A stretch of DNA of 64,000 bases from Scylla paramamosain (GCF_035594125.1 NC_087166.1:24437266-24501265), one strand, 5' to 3'. Shown: positions 34,774 through 62,143, numbered from the stretch's first letter. Made by a program: numbers and translations. The notes: generated by a model not told the origin, from the letters alone.

Positions 34774-35001
34774 TGTTATTTTCTGTTTTTTTTTTTCTCT
34801 TTCTTCTGTCTTTTTCTCTTTTTTTTGTTTTATTTATATCTTTCTTTCCTATTGAATTATTTCAGTTTATCATGTGTCAGTCTGTCCATTTGTCTCTATT
34901 TCTGTTTATCTTTATCTATCTTTTCTTCTATTTATCCTTTTGCTTCTCTTTGTATCAGTCTGTCTGTCTGTCTCTCTGTTTACCTCAGCATATCTCTCTC
35001 T
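34774..35001 (-). promoter_or_regulatory. B9D2-Tectonic intergenic spacer, with possible poly(A) signal
   Basis: The 228 bp between the B9D2 stop and the Tectonic ATG are strongly purine-rich on the gene strand. A gene-strand AATAAA (34834-34829) could end B9D2 transcripts about 55 bp before the Tectonic start. No TATA-like element or polypyrimidine-fed acceptor is evident upstream of the Tectonic ATG. Confidence 0.45.
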
Positions 35002-35061
35002 CTAAGTTGCTATGCCATATTTGTCAAATTCTCTGAGAATGACTCCTATATCAAGGTGAAC
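35002..35061 (-). CDS. B9d2: B9D2 exon 5 (last)
   Basis: The acceptor is TCTTTCAG|GTTCACC. It encodes [19 protein letters not shown] and TAG at 35004-35002, matching the conserved B9D2 C-terminus. Confidence 0.93.
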   Translation of the reverse strand, partial: VHLDIGVILREFDKYGIAT

Positions 35062-36528
35062 CTGAAAGAGAAATGGAGGGAAAGGTAAGGTTACAAATTA
35101 CATATAAATAGGAGTATTTATGTATGTACAAATCAACAACTAAGTACATGCAACAAAATAAAAATACCAAGATATTTCATTTGGAACATTCAAGTAACTT
35201 TACCACACACACACACACACACGCACACACACACCGTTAGGATTAATGTTAAGTTTTTCCCGTTTTATCCGTTTATTATTATTATTATTATTATTACACA
35301 CACACACACACACACAGAAAATAACATAAGAAAATAAGAGAAGCTGTATGAAACATGCTTACCAGTTTCCACCAAACATCTTTATCCATAAATTTGTCTA
35401 ATCTTCTCTTAAAGCTCCCTAATGACTCAGCACTAACAACCTAATTACTGAGTTTATTCCATTCATCTATTACTCTATTTAAGATCCAGATCCTTCTTAT
35501 CTCTTTTATAAATCTATTTCTTGTTCTATCCTGATTATTGATTCTAAGATTTTGCTTCGGTCACACACACACCACACACACACACCGTGCCAGAAGCAAT
35601 GGTGGACAGACGGTAGCGCTCTAAGGATGAGTGGATGAATTCTGTGGATAAGAGTTGAGGTCCTCCACCCAGAAAAGCCCGTCGGAATTCCTCAGAGAAT
35701 GTGCCTGTTGGTTTGTGTTGGGTTAGGTTAGGTAAGGTTTGTTTGGTTATATTATGTTTGGTTTGGCTTGGTTATGTTATGTTTGGTTTGGCTTGATTAG
35801 GTTTGGTTTGGTTTGGTTAAGTTAGGTTTGGTTTGGTTTGGTTTGGTTAGGTTAGGTTACATTTTGATTGGATTTGGTTAAGTTGGATTTGCTTTGATTA
35901 CATTTGGTTAGGTTGGGAAAGGTGAGGTAAATGAGGTGATGTACACTTAGTTTGGATAAGGTAACATGAGATTAATGCCTCAATAAATACCTTAATAATA
36001 AATAACACAGATTTTCACATTAATCTTGCTTTTGGAAACTTTTTCATGTATAATAATACACAGAGGCAACATTGATCTATCAATAAATTATCTATTTATC
36101 TATCTATCTATCAGTGCATCATTCCTGTCTATGAATACATCTGATCTCATTTTTATATATGTGTGTGTGTGTGTGCACTCACCCACAGGTCTCCAGGTGT
36201 GACAGTGCAGGGTGTGGTGGCCAGGGTGTGTGGGGATATGGATGATGCCGTACCCACACACATCTACTCGGCTCAGTGCATCCTGCCGGTACACCTGCAG
36301 CAGCAGCCGTGGCCACCCTGGAGGAGGAGGAGGAGGAGGAGGAGGAGGAGGAGGAGGAGGAGGAGGAGGAGGAGGAGGAGGAGGAGGAGGAGGAGGAGGA
36401 GGAGGAGGAGGAAAAGGAGGAGAAGAAGGAAGAGGAGGAGGAAGATGGGAAGAGAGAAAAGACAAATGATTACAGTCACCACAAAAAAATTCACACCTTG
36501 AGAAAATTAATAATCAATATTAATAATA

Positions 36529-36612
<84 letters not shown>

Positions 36613-37974
36613 CACACACACACACACACCCTGTATGCCACGTGTAGATAGATGGATGTCAAGTGGATGGCACCAAACAATTTCTTCTCCCACTTCAGAA
36701 CGGTCAGCCTGGGTCTGCCCCTCCGCCAAGCCCTCCACCAGCCTCCACCCTCCACCTGCAGGAAGGCGGAGTAGTATGGTAATAAAAGAGTTTAGGGTAG
36801 ATTCCAATAATGTGGAGTGGTCCTTGTTGGGGAACCACACTGCCACAGGTAACCAGCTGGCAGCATGGCTATTGTGAGCAGGCATGCTCCCTCACCCTGC
36901 TGGTGCACTGGGTTAGCCAGCTGATCCTCACCCCTCTTGCCTTTTAGAGTTTGGGTAAACAATGAATCCATTTAAATATTTGTATGATTACTTTAGTTAT
37001 GTTACATGGCTTACTTATTCACTGTGATAAATTACTTAAATACTTATGGTGATTAATTACTTAAGTATTATTATAGGTGTTTAACTCTGTTAACATGCAA
37101 CACAGCCAGGACACTTGATTATTTAGGTATTCAATAATGAAGATATTGTGTCAGTGACCGGTATGTGGTGTGTTACAGTGTTATATGCCCTAGTATGTGT
37201 TCACCTTGGTACTTAGGTAATTACCCAGAATAAGGTTTCTATCTATCATGTGATTGTTGCCAGGCCTCCAGATTGCATGCTGCAATTCTTGTATTATTCA
37301 CCGTCGTGTGGTAAAGACACCTGGTGTACTGGAAGTTTGTGTACTGGCCCCTGCACCCACCAGGGAAAGAGAGGCTGAGAGGCTTGAGCAGGCTGTGAGT
37401 CATGGGTTTATTGTCACGATGCTCTATATCTATTACATGGGCAGAAGGAAAATATGAAAGCCTATATGACGATGGGAATGAGAGACCTTTAGGTACATGG
37501 ATCCTATCATACTCCTTCATAAAATCATACTGAGGATGCTGCTGAGGAAAACACAAGAGTAATACATATACCTACACTACAACTACAGTAGCAATAATTA
37601 TGTTTAAGAAAATAAAATAATTGAAAATTAAATCAAGATAATGCCATCAACAATAACATAATGTCTGGTTATGTTTTGTTTCAAAGATCCCTCACTGTCT
37701 CCCTGTCAAGCGGCTAAAAGTGTCTCCTGCCACCCTGCCCTGCGGCACCACTCCTGCATACATTAGTTTCCCCTACAGGATCCCTGCTTGCCCAAGTATA
37801 CCTCCCCTGCCAGGCCAGGCCTCCATCCCTGTGGGGTCCCTGACAGCACAGAATTATCTTCACTTCTGCGTTCAGATGAGTCACATCTTAGTTTATTGTT
37901 TTTTTGGGGAAAATGTAACAAACAAATTAATTCCGACGGAAGTGTTAAAAAATGTACCATGTGCATAAATGTTC

Positions 37975-38056
<82 letters not shown>

Positions 38057-38153
38057 ATGACTCACCCAGCTGCAGGAGCCACTTGCACAGCAACGAGGAG
38101 TCTGGGAAGCCACTCGCGCCGGTGATCTGGCCAACCACATGCACCTCAGCCAT
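35002..38153 (-). CDS. B9d2: B9 domain-containing protein 2, ciliary transition zone
   Basis: Five exons join in phase to exactly 175 residues, the length of human B9D2: 38066-38153, 36630-36755, 36183-36317, 35586-35704 and 35002-35061. B9D2 forms a B9-domain module with B9D1 and MKS1 inside the MKS complex at the base of cilia. The start is fixed by [16 protein letters not shown]. Other landmarks are [98 protein letters not shown]. The whole protein is one B9 (C2-like) fold with no signal peptide. It lies immediately upstream of Tectonic on the same strand. Confidence 0.95.
35325..35560 (-). mobile_element. LINE-C fragment in B9D2 intron 4
   Basis: This is the best copy of the family. On the minus strand it reads [12 protein letters not shown], a stop, [19 protein letters not shown], the C-terminal end of a non-LTR reverse transcriptase. 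It is in sense with the host gene. Confidence 0.6.
35586..35704 (-). CDS. B9d2: B9D2 exon 4
   Basis: The acceptor is CAACAG|GCACA and the donor GGCACG|GTGTGTGTG. It encodes [18 protein letters not shown]...[10 protein letters not shown]. Confidence 0.93.
35715..35950. repeat. GGTTAGGTTTGG minisatellite in B9D2 intron 4
   Basis: Degenerate GGTTAGG/GGTTTGG units, the reverse complement of the minisatellite in Tectonic intron 3. They recall arthropod TTAGG but are irregular and intronic. Confidence 0.8.
36183..36317 (-). CDS. B9d2: B9D2 exon 3
   Basis: The acceptor CTCCTCCAG|GGTGG is fed by a (CCT)n microsatellite of about 95 bp. The donor is CCTGTGG|GTGAGT. It encodes [18 protein letters not shown]...TWRPVG. 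Confidence 0.93.
36319..36440. repeat. (GAG)n microsatellite at B9D2 exon 3 acceptor
   Basis: A pure GAG array to about 36411, then impure GA-rich sequence. On the gene strand it forms the polypyrimidine tract of exon 3. Confidence 0.95.
36530..36629. repeat. (CA)n microsatellite at B9D2 exon 2 donor
   Basis: CA run of about 100 bp with short interruptions, reading as (GT)n from the donor on the gene strand. Confidence 0.95.
36630..36755 (-). CDS. B9d2: B9D2 exon 2
   Basis: The acceptor is CCTGCAG|GTGGAG. The donor ATACAGG|GTGTGTGTG opens directly into a (GT)n run. It encodes [15 protein letters not shown] through HLSTRGIQG. Confidence 0.93.
37977..38054. repeat. (GA)n microsatellite in B9D2 intron 1
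   Basis: GA run of about 78 bp ending 12 bp from exon 1. The rest of intron 1 (36756-37976) shows nothing recognisable. Confidence 0.95.
38066..38153 (-). CDS. B9d2: B9D2 exon 1
   Basis: ATG at 38153; 29 codons plus one base to donor CAGCTGG|GTGAGT. A (GA)n run begins 12 bp into the intron. A four-codon upstream ORF (ATG GCA TTG TGT TAT TGA) lies in the 5' leader. Confidence 0.92.
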
Positions 38154-38561
38154 GCAGAAACACACAGCTCCACGGCAGCACCTCAGCAGACCAACACTCC
38201 TCAATAACACAATGCCATCTTCTCTTCAGAGTTGAGGAAACCGTTTAAAAGTTGGAGGCTGAGTTACTGTCACATCTACCCGCTGCCCGCATGCAGCTTT
38301 GTTTGTTTACTTTGGAAGCCTCAGGTGTCACACGAGAATCTTTGGTTTTACTACACGTCAGACTGAATAATAAAATAAAAATAATACCATAAGAAATAAA
38401 TCAGGATAAAATATTAGTTATCTAATGCAGAAATAAACTTGCATTATTAAATTTACGATTTGATTTGACTCAATTATTGTTTAACCTGTAAAAGACTCCC
38501 TGTGTTTGTACAGGCAAGTATCAATAAAAAATAAATAAATAAATAAATAAAAAATAGAAAG

Positions 38562-38568
<7 letters not shown>

Positions 38569-38623
<55 letters not shown>
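38569..38623. repeat. (GA)n microsatellite
   Basis: GA run of about 55 bp, preceded by (TAAA)n, between B9D2 and the LINE-D remnant. Confidence 0.95.
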
Positions 38624-38627
<4 letters not shown>

Positions 38628-38639
38628 TTTATTGTTTCT

Positions 38640-39240
38640 CAATCAGACTGAGAAGCACGGGCAGCCTTTGAGCCCGCCCGTAATGAGGCTGCGATTTATC
38701 GAGCTGGCGAGTACATGGAACAAGTGTGTATCAGTGTGGACAGAGTGGAGGTGGCGGTGACCTGGGCTACTCTCGCGTACTCAGGGTCAAGGGACACATC
38801 ATGTCGCTGGTGCAGATTGCAAGTGGCTGGACAGACCAGCAAGTAGTGTAGAAGGTCGGCAGCCTCCTCCAGGCAAGGTGCTCAAGGTTCTGGACCTGTG
38901 CAAAGTGTTTGGTATTTGCACAGGTAGCCAAGGTGGAATTTTTGCAAATAGGTGATGGTAGTTTGACAGGTCCAGTGTTGGGGGGGGGAGAGGAATTGGG
39001 ATAGGGCATAGTGGCTCCTGACATGAGGTGTGACGTACTGCCAGGTGAGGAAGCGAGATCCCTGTGTCCCTAAATCAGCAAGGTGATTAAAGCTGACTTT
39101 AGATTCGGTGTATGATAGACTGACGTGAATTGGGAAAGAGACGTGGGGCCAAGTCGTGGCCAGCTGCCGTGCTGCTGCATCTGCCTTCTCGTTACCGGGG
39201 ACGCCGGTCTCTAGAGGACACAGAACAAGGAAAATAAGTT
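38640..39240 (-). mobile_element. LINE-D (RNase H-bearing non-LTR element), 3' part
   Basis: On the minus strand near 39215-39150 it reads TGVPGNEKADAAARQLATTW, the RNase H region corresponding to HVGIxGNExAD. LADLGTQGSRFLTWQYVTPH and a cysteine/histidine-rich C-terminal region follow to about 38700. It is heavily decayed. Its 5' half is at 42375-43640, on the other side of the inserted LINE-A. Confidence 0.65.
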
Positions 39241-39598
39241 ATTCCCATGGTAGAAAGTGTAAGGATGCTGATGAATGGAAGAAAGCATATGGAGTCTTTT
39301 GCAGAATCACTGTCAATCGCCTGTGTTGCAGTAAATGAATCTGAGGCAGTAACCAGAAGGAGGCAGTAGACACCTGTCGAAACGATAATTACTCCCAGTG
39401 AGGTCTAAAGCACTGTTCAGGGGGTGCTGTGAACTTATCATTAAACCCACCTGTGATCTCACAGAACGTTTCCCTTTGTGTCTCACAACACAAGGGGGCA
39501 GTCACAGCCTGCCCTCTAAAGACAACTCTCTTCCTCCACACAAAACTACAAGCACCTAATAACACACACACCCTTTACTCAAAAATTTTAAAATCATC

Positions 39599-40440
39599 AT
39601 GGCGACTCCTACACCAGCCTCGGAGTCCCCATCTGGGGAGGGGACCATAAATGTCTCCAGGTCGGACTGCCTTTCTGTCGACGACCCTAAGTGTCTTGAC
39701 ACCCCCCTCAACTTTTTCTTCATTAACTTCCGCAACATTCGCGGTCTAAGATCTAATTTTCAATCTGTAGAACACCACCTCTTCTCTTCTAAACCTCATC
39801 TTCTTTTCCTCACTGAAACTCAGGTGTCTGAGGCAACTGACAGTAGCCCCTTTTTTGTTCCCTCCTACTTTCTCTATCCTCATTTTCGATCCAAAGCTGG
39901 ATGCTGCGTTTATGTGCGCAATGACAACCTGCTCTCGTGCTCACGCTCTTGAATCTTCCGAGTTTTCCACCATCTGGCTACGACTACAGAGTCACTCTGA
40001 TACTAAATTTATCTGTGCTGTATATCTCTCACCTAACTCCTCTGACTATAAGAAATTCTTTGACTACTTAACTTCCAAAGTGGAGCACATTCTGACTCTC
40101 TTCCCTTTCGCAGAGATCTCCATTCTTGGAGACTTCAATGTTCACCACCAGCTTCGGCTTTCCTCTCCCTTCACTGACCATCCTGGTGAACTAGCCTACA
40201 ACTTTGCTATCCTCCATGACCTAGAGCAATTGGTGTAACACCCTACTCGTATTCCTGACCGTCTTGGAGATACACCCAACATTCTTGACCTTTTCCTGAC
40301 CTCTAATCCTTCTGCTTATGTTGTCACCCTTTCTTCTCCGTTGGGCTCCTCCGATCACAATCTCATATCTTTATCTTGTCCTATCGCTCCAATCCCTCCT
40401 CAGGATCCCCCTAAGCGAAGGTGCCTCTGGCGTTTTGCCT
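39599..40440 (+). pseudogene. LINE-A endonuclease domain, frameshifted
   Basis: The first frame gives NFRNIRGLRSN and LLFLTETQVSE up to about 39950. A shift then moves to a second frame with AEISILGDFNVHH (the APE GDFN motif), a stop at 40236-40238, then [18 protein letters not shown] and [10 protein letters not shown] (the catalytic SDH motif). At least one frameshift and one stop disable it. Confidence 0.75.
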
Positions 40441-40656
40441 CTGCTAGTTGGGGGACCTGAGGAGGTATTTTGCTGATTTTCCTTGGAATGACTACTGCTT
40501 CCGTGTCAGAGACCCGTCTTTGTGTGCTGAACAAATATCTCCAATAACTTTGCTTCTTCTTCTTTCCCTCCTCTATTTCAACCAGATGGCACCACTGCTA
40601 TCACATATATTTCTAAAGCTGAACTCTTTGCTCAAACCTTTGCTAAAAACTCTACC

Positions 40657-41814
40657 TTGGACGATTCAGGGCTTGTTCCTCCCTCTCCTCCACCCTCTGA
40701 CTACTTCATGCCACCTATTAAAATTCTTCGCAATGATGTTTTCCATGCCCTCGCTGGCCTAAACCCTCGGAAGGCTTATGGACCTGATGGGGTCCCTCCT
40801 ATTGTTCTCCGAAACTGTGCCTCCGTGCTTGCACCTTGCCTAGTCAAACTCTTTCAGCTCTGTCTGTCAACATCTACCTTTCCTTCTTGCTGGAAGTTTG
40901 CCTACATTCAACCTGTTCCTAAAAAGGGTGACCGTTCTAATCCCTCAAACTACCGTCCTATTGCTTTAATTTCCTGCCTATCTAAAGTTTTTGAATCTAT
41001 CCTCAACAGGAAGATTCTTAAACATCTATCACTTCACAACCTTCTATCTGATCGCCAGTATGGGTTCCGTCAAGGCCGCTCTACTGGTGATCTTCTGGCC
41101 TTCCTTACTGAGTCTTGGTCATCCTCTTTTCGAGATTTTGGTGAAACTTTTGCTGTTGCCTTGGACATATCAAAAGCTTTTGATAGAGTCTGGCACAAAG
41201 CTTTGACTTCCAAACTACCCTCCTACGGTTTCTATCCTCTCTGTAACTTCATCTTAAGTTTCCTTTCTGACCGTTCTATTGCTGCTGTGGTAGACGGTCA
41301 CTGTTCTTCTCCTAAATCTATTAACAGTGGTGTTCCTCAGGGTTCTGTCCTGTCACCCACTCTCTTCTTATTATTCATTAATGATCTTCTAAACCAAACT
41401 TCTTGTCCTATCCACTCCTATGCTGATGATACCACCCTGCACCTTTCCACGTCTTTTCATAGACGTCCAACCCTTCAGGAGGTAAACATATCACGCAGGG
41501 AAGCCACAGAACGCTTGACTTCTGATCTTTCTAAAATTTCTGATTGGGGCAGAGCAATCTTGGTATTGTTCAGTGCCTCAAAAACTCAATTCCTCCATCT
41601 ATCAACTCGACACAACCTTCCAGACAACTATCCCCTCTTCTTCAATGACACTCAACTGTCCCCCTCTTCTACACTGAACATCCTCGGTCTGTCCTTTACT
41701 TATAATCTGAATTGGAAACTTCACATCTCATCTCTAGCTAAAACAGCTTCTATGAAGTTAGGTGTTCTGAGACGTCTCCGCCAGTTTTTCTCACCCCCCC
41801 CCCCCAGCTGCTAA
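40657..41814 (+). pseudogene. LINE-A reverse transcriptase
   Basis: Continuous frame with RT motifs KAYGPDGVPPIVLRNC, NYRPIALISCLSKVFE, QYGFRQGRSTGDLL, ALDISKAFDRVWH, SGVPQGSVLSPTLF and the catalytic YADD (41419-41430). It breaks at a 12-C homopolymer (41794-41805); the natural continuation is in another frame from 41844. The strong clade marker is the SGVPQGSVL...YADD layout shared by jockey/CR1-like elements. Confidence 0.85.
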
Positions 41815-41819
41815 CTCTG

Positions 41820-42266
41820 TACAAGGGCCTTATCCGTCCATGTATGGAGTATGCTTCACTTGTCTGGGGGAGTTCCACTCATACTGCTCTTCTAGACAGG
41901 TTGGAATCAAAAGCTTTTCGTCTCATCGACTCCTCTCCTCTAATTGACTGTCTTCAGCCTCTCTCTCACCGCCGCAATGTTGCATATCTAGCTGTCTTTT
42001 ACCGCTATTTTCATGCTAACTGCTCTTCTGATCTTGCTAACTGCATGCCTCCCCTCCTTCCGCGGCCTCGCTGCACAAGACTTTCTTCTTTCTCTCACCC
42101 CTATTCTGTCCACCTCTCTAATGCAAGAGTTAACCAGTATTCTCAATCATTCAACCCTTTCTCTGGTAAACTCTGGAACTCCCTGCCTGCTTCTGTATTT
42201 CCACCTTCCTATGACTTGAATTCCTTCAAGAGGGAGGTTTCAAGACACTTATTCATCAATTTTTGA
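41820..42266 (+). pseudogene. LINE-A RT C-terminal region
   Basis: Continues the RT after the poly(C) frameshift: GLIRPCMEYASLVWGSS, LLDRLESKAFRLIDSSPL, YFHANCSSDLANCMPPLLPRP, LWNSLPASVFPPSYDLNSF, KREVSRHLFINF, stop at 42264-42266. Confidence 0.8.
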
Positions 42267-42374
42267 CCACTGCTTTGACCCTTTTATGGGACTGGCATTT
42301 CAGTGGGTATATTTTTCTATTGGATTTTTGTTGCCCTTGGCCAGTGTCACTCCTACATAAAAAAAAAAAAAATG

Positions 42375-43640
42375 TGTTTCGTGTATCACATACGTGGTGG
42401 TGAGCACTAAAGAGTCGCCACTAACCGCTTGAAAGGCTGAAGCTTCGTCAGAGAGGCGAAAGGAGCAGGTCACATCATTGCAAATGAAGGCCGCCCTTGC
42501 TGCTCCTCCAGCACCAACTGACCCATCAGCGAAATAGTGCAGGCCAGTGGGCGAGGAATGTGAAGCTATTTCAGCCAAACCTTCCTCTCGAGAGCAGAAC
42601 TAGCAGACTTGTCGAAGGCGTGCAGTATAGGTGATGGTGTAGAGTTTGGGGCTCCAGGGAAAAGGTAGGTGGTAATCAAAGACTGGGAGGTCAGGGGCGC
42701 TCCGAACTATGTCCTCCACCTAAACTTTCGAACTACATCAGCAACGGTAAGTGTCCAGTCTTTCTCAGGGGTGGCATTGGGAGGTTGCAGGAAGACATGT
42801 AGCCGCTTAGAAGCGAGAGAAGTGTCTGGTCTTGTCCTGAAGAGTCTCGCGGTGGCCAGTGATACCTGAGTGAGTATACGATGAAAGACAGCGAGATAGT
42901 CGCATTTAGCTCGCATGGTGCCAGTACGCGTCCACATCAGAGCAGCTAAATGACGAGTCGCTTCGTTCTGTGGGACCTCAAGCGATCTTGTGAGTGTGAG
43001 ACACACTCAGGAGGCAAATGGCGCTGTTGTCAATTACTGAGAGTATTACAGAAATGTAAAACGCATCGCTTAATCTGGACTGACGCACTACTACCTCTCT
43101 GAGAGGTATTGAAGAACCTTAACTCGAGTTGTGGTCCTTTATCTGATGCAATTTGCGTGTGGCTTGAAAGTGAGATGGGGGTCTGGCCAGATACTAAGAT
43201 ACTTATACCTGCTAGTGCGCTAAGGAATGCAGTCCCTTAGTTGGAGTGGTCGTGTAGGAGTACGGAGGTCGAAGGTTATATACTTGGATTTGTCAAGGTT
43301 TATCTTGAGTCCTGCTGACACGGTGTTTTTTTGTTATTGTAATGTAGCCAAGGCTGCGGGCACGAAATTGTGGCAGTTGGGCTTGGGGAAAACTAGGGCC
43401 AAATGATCTGCATAACATAAAGCACCCCCGTGCCATAAGATGAAATGAACCCTGGGGTTTACCCAGTGTGGGAGTATTCACGGGAGAGATGGCCTACTCG
43501 GGCACTCCGATCGCTGAGTAAGCAGTGAATCCATCGAAGTAAGAGGCCATGGACTCTTCTGGGCCATACTCCAGGATGACAATGGGCCTGACGACCACGA
43601 ATGCCTCCTCAATGTACAGAAAGTCAGCGAGGCAAGTTCA
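42375..43640 (-). mobile_element. LINE-D 5' part (RT and start of RNase H)
   Basis: On the minus strand: YADHLALVFPKPN near 43400 (a decayed YADD box), KINLDKSKYITF-like segment, SLEVPQNEATRHLAALMWT near 42960 (the RT thumb QNEALR motif), then YFADGSVGAGGAARAAFICND and LSDEASAFQA near 42540-42440, the start of RNase H (xDGS). Many frame breaks. It is the same element as 38640-39240. Confidence 0.6.
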
Positions 43641-44362
43641 TCGCCGCTGCTCTTACATAATCACATGGCCTACATTTGCCAAAGAAATATCGGGTATTGT
43701 ATTATAGGCTGATGTAGCTGCTTTTATTATTTATTAAATTTGTATTTTTATTTATTGTTTTTAATTATTCTTTTATGTTAAAAAAAAATCGAAACTGGCG
43801 GAGTCTGAAGAGGAAATTGCTTTAGGAAATTAATTGTGGTTAATTGCAAACATCCTGCACACCTTGAAAATAACCAATAAAACCTGCGATGGAAGAATGA
43901 CGTGGTTAGACGGTCTCCCCCTACACTGGTCCTACCAGATGGACCTAATAACTAATCTAATAACAACTGGCCTCTTGTTTCCTCATCCAAGTAACCACAG
44001 ACATGAACTGAAATAATACTGAAGGCAGTGAAGGGCTTCAGGTGTCAGCACTGTCCTTAGAAATTAATCTGGAGAAGCCAGAGAGAGAGAGAGAGAGATG
44101 TATGCATGACTTACTCTACAAAACCAGACTTAAACAATAATGGAATGGAGAGAAACACACCACTAAAAAAATCATGTTTCATTTACATGCATACTCACAA
44201 AATAATGCTTACATTCATACTCTCAAACTAAAGACCCCACTCATATGGAGGTTCAGGATGTGGAAGTACAAGACCAATGAGTATTTTGTCTGATGTACAG
44301 TTATCTTTTAAACATAAATGCAGGTGGAAATTCCTTCTTTGTAAACCTTTGGGTATAAATGT

Positions 44363-44398
<36 letters not shown>

Positions 44399-45126
44399 AG
44401 GGACAGTAGTGTCTATGTGGAGGGAAAATATACATAATGAATAGGGTTTGGATATGGTTTGCATGTTTTGCTTGAGCACTCTGGCATCCTGCGTTAGCCG
44501 TGCCTGGCCCCAAGGCACCCGCCACCCAGCCATCCTGAGATCAATGATGAAAACAATTGCCTGCAGTGTTGGAGTGGAAACGTGCAAGGAATGAAAAGCC
44601 AGGAAAATGCAGACTCTGGGTCATGACGTGGCTAACAGACTGTACCAAGTGCCGGCAAACACAGTATGCTGTATAAGATTCTTGTTCATCATAACTATGC
44701 TGTATGTACATATGCAAAAGGCACATTCTTCAGTGTAGGTGTGGTTGTGGAACACATCTATATAGGTATGTAAATGTATACGTGTCCGTGCTGTTTTCAA
44801 GCCTCACTACATCCTCTTAACATTAAGTAGAATATGTCCAAGTGTGTCATTTAGGAGAGAACAACAATGAACCGTCAATGTCATGGTACCAAAAGCAGGA
44901 ATTACTGAAAGCTTTAGTGGCGTGCACGGCCGAGGGAGGCTGTGCAGCGCTGGACGTCACGTGAACACATACGTTTTGTACATAACAGAGGACACAGCTG
45001 GTTGGTCCTGGTCTCCTCACACCCTCCGTGTCAGACATTCTATACAACAAATGCTTACAAATATATATAAAAATTATGAGTCATTTACAACAGGCACTTC
45101 ACCTCAACAAAGCACCCTTGGCTAAA
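43641..45126. other. Notch 3' flank, no gene recognised
   Basis: AT-rich sequence with a short (GT)n run at 44367-44395 and no convincing reading frame. Confidence 0.5.
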
Positions 45127-45884
45127 TTTATTTGTTCATGTCTTAAATTGATACTCAATACATACAGAAAATAATATTTTGTCATTTCTATTAAAATTTT
45201 CATTAATTTATACTGATATGAACCCATAAAAATCTATCGGCAGAATACCCTACAGAGATCGGGCTGTGGTCTCTAGAGTGCTACACTTACACGTGTCCAT
45301 TCTTAAAACAAATTAAACAAAGACATGGTTATAAACTTCACACACTAAACAACATATCACATTCAACATAGTCATGATATCGAACTTCCCTTCAAGTCAC
45401 TGTGATGAGTTGTGTGCACAAGGTCTCGTCTGGTCAACATTCTGGTCATCCAGGTGTCTACACTAAAAACTGAAATGTATGTTTGGAATGCACAGGAAAA
45501 GCAAAAAAGATTCCTATTTTAATTTGGAAATGCATGCTTTCATGCTCAGGACAATAGTGTTGAGCACAGCTATCACAGAGCGACCATGAAAGACTCCTCC
45601 TACGTCACATCTACAACTATATTGCAAACTGTTTTGTGTGAACACTGTACACAAAAAGGTCTTCATCTTACACAGGAAGGTCCTTGCCTTACTTTTCTAC
45701 AATTACAAGAAGTAAAGTCTGTGGATGATTGTACTCACTTGCACAATAAGTACGAATAAAATAATATTAGCACTATGTACATGGTAGAGAGGAAGCAGCC
45801 CAGGCAGGTGTGGTGCACGCAGCACTGTACACCGAGGGCAGCACTGTACACTAGAACACTATTGGCACGAGGGAACTTCAGGGT
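45127..45884 (-). other. Probable Notch 3' UTR
   Basis: Untranslated sequence downstream of the Notch stop, up to a gene-strand AATAAA at 45132-45127. The actual polyadenylation site is unknown. Confidence 0.4.
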
Positions 45885-60994
<15,110 letters not shown>

Positions 60995-61094
60995 CTGAAA
61001 GAGAGAAAGGGGATACTGTGGTTATGCAGGAAACACTCGCCTGGGATTCCTCTATCTTGGAGGAGTGCACGCGCACAGGCACACACACGCGCGC

Positions 61095-61323
61095 ACGCAC
61101 ACACACACACGGCGAGGCAAATGGGCGAGCCTCTTAATGTGTAGCCCCTGTTCACCTAGTAGCAAGTAGGTACGGGATGTAACCCGAGGTGTTGTGACCT
61201 CGCTGTCTCGGTGTATGGTGTGTCATTGGTCTCAGTCCTACCCGAAGATCGGTCACTATGAGCTCTGAGCTCTTTTCGTAGGGGAACGGCTGGCTGGGTG
61301 ACCAGCAGACGACCGTAGGTGAA

Positions 61324-61400
<77 letters not shown>
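61095..61400. mobile_element. SINE-like interspersed repeat with (CA)n tail
   Basis: A roughly 230-bp unique-looking body ends in CGTAGGTGAAT and then a (CA)n tail (61325-61400), the usual shape of a SINE insertion. No clear A/B boxes were found, so the class is uncertain. Confidence 0.35.
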
Positions 61401-61402
<2 letters not shown>

Positions 61403-61832
61403 ATTCAGTCATCCAAAGACTGGTACACCTCCACCACACCCACACCCATCACGCCCACCCTACGAGTAAGTCTTCGCACCGCAACATCTGCCCCGAAGGC
61501 CGCGCCCCGCCTCGTGCTGGGAGGCCTGGGGAGAGGAACACAGCTGGATTCCCTTCCCTTAGCGTGCTGGGCTGTGGCGGGGGGCGGAACTTCGCCGTGC
61601 TGGCCTCGGGTACTATTCTGCACCGCTGCGCCCCCACACAGGGCACGGCGTCGCCTGACCTCAAGTTGAGGGAGAAAATCGATGACTTTTCCTATTGAGA
61701 GACAGATGATGCCCGCGTGACGGCTGGACCACAGGCACGGCGCTGGGCGCCACACACGCGGGGACTGGTGATGCACAGCGGTTGATGCGCTGCGCGGACA
61801 CTCATGAAACTCATTCCCTCGGCACTGGCGGT

Positions 61833-61884
<52 letters not shown>
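61833..61884. repeat. (ATC)n microsatellite
   Basis: ATC array of about 17 units. Confidence 0.95.
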
Positions 61885-61885
<1 letters not shown>

Positions 61886-62049
61886 AACAGACATTCTCAG
61901 CAGAAGCAGCAGCAGCAGACTTTCACAACGCCAGCATGGCCCCCGCAGCCTCCATTGAGTGTTATTGTTGCTCGTAAGAATAACTCTTGCACGGGACCAA
62001 CTTGACGATTGGCCAGATTGTACCCGACCATGGCGGCACTGAGATATGC

Positions 62050-62051
<2 letters not shown>

Positions 62052-62141
<90 letters not shown>
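62052..62141. repeat. (GT)n microsatellite
   Basis: GT run of about 90 bp. Confidence 0.97.

Positions 62142-62143
<2 letters not shown>

Larger units (their letters stand above)
39400..42374 (+). mobile_element. Long jockey-like non-LTR retrotransposon LINE-A
   Basis: In order: a probable 5' UTR, an AP-endonuclease region (39599-40440), a reverse transcriptase (40657-41814), a C-terminal region (41844-42266) and a 3' UTR ending CTCCTACAT plus poly(A) at 42358-42373. It is inserted inside LINE-D. Eight further copies of its 3' end were recognised in this window. The 5' edge is uncertain (39230-39440). Confidence 0.85.

Noticed and set aside
35715..35950. Interstitial telomere (TTAGG)n
   Set aside because: Units are irregular mixtures of GGTTAGG and GGTTTGG, not a TTAGG array, and lie inside an intron.
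36163..36647. Poly-Glu, poly-Arg and poly-Pro frames
   Set aside because: A (GAG)n array within B9D2 intron 2; only 36183-36317 on the minus strand is coding.
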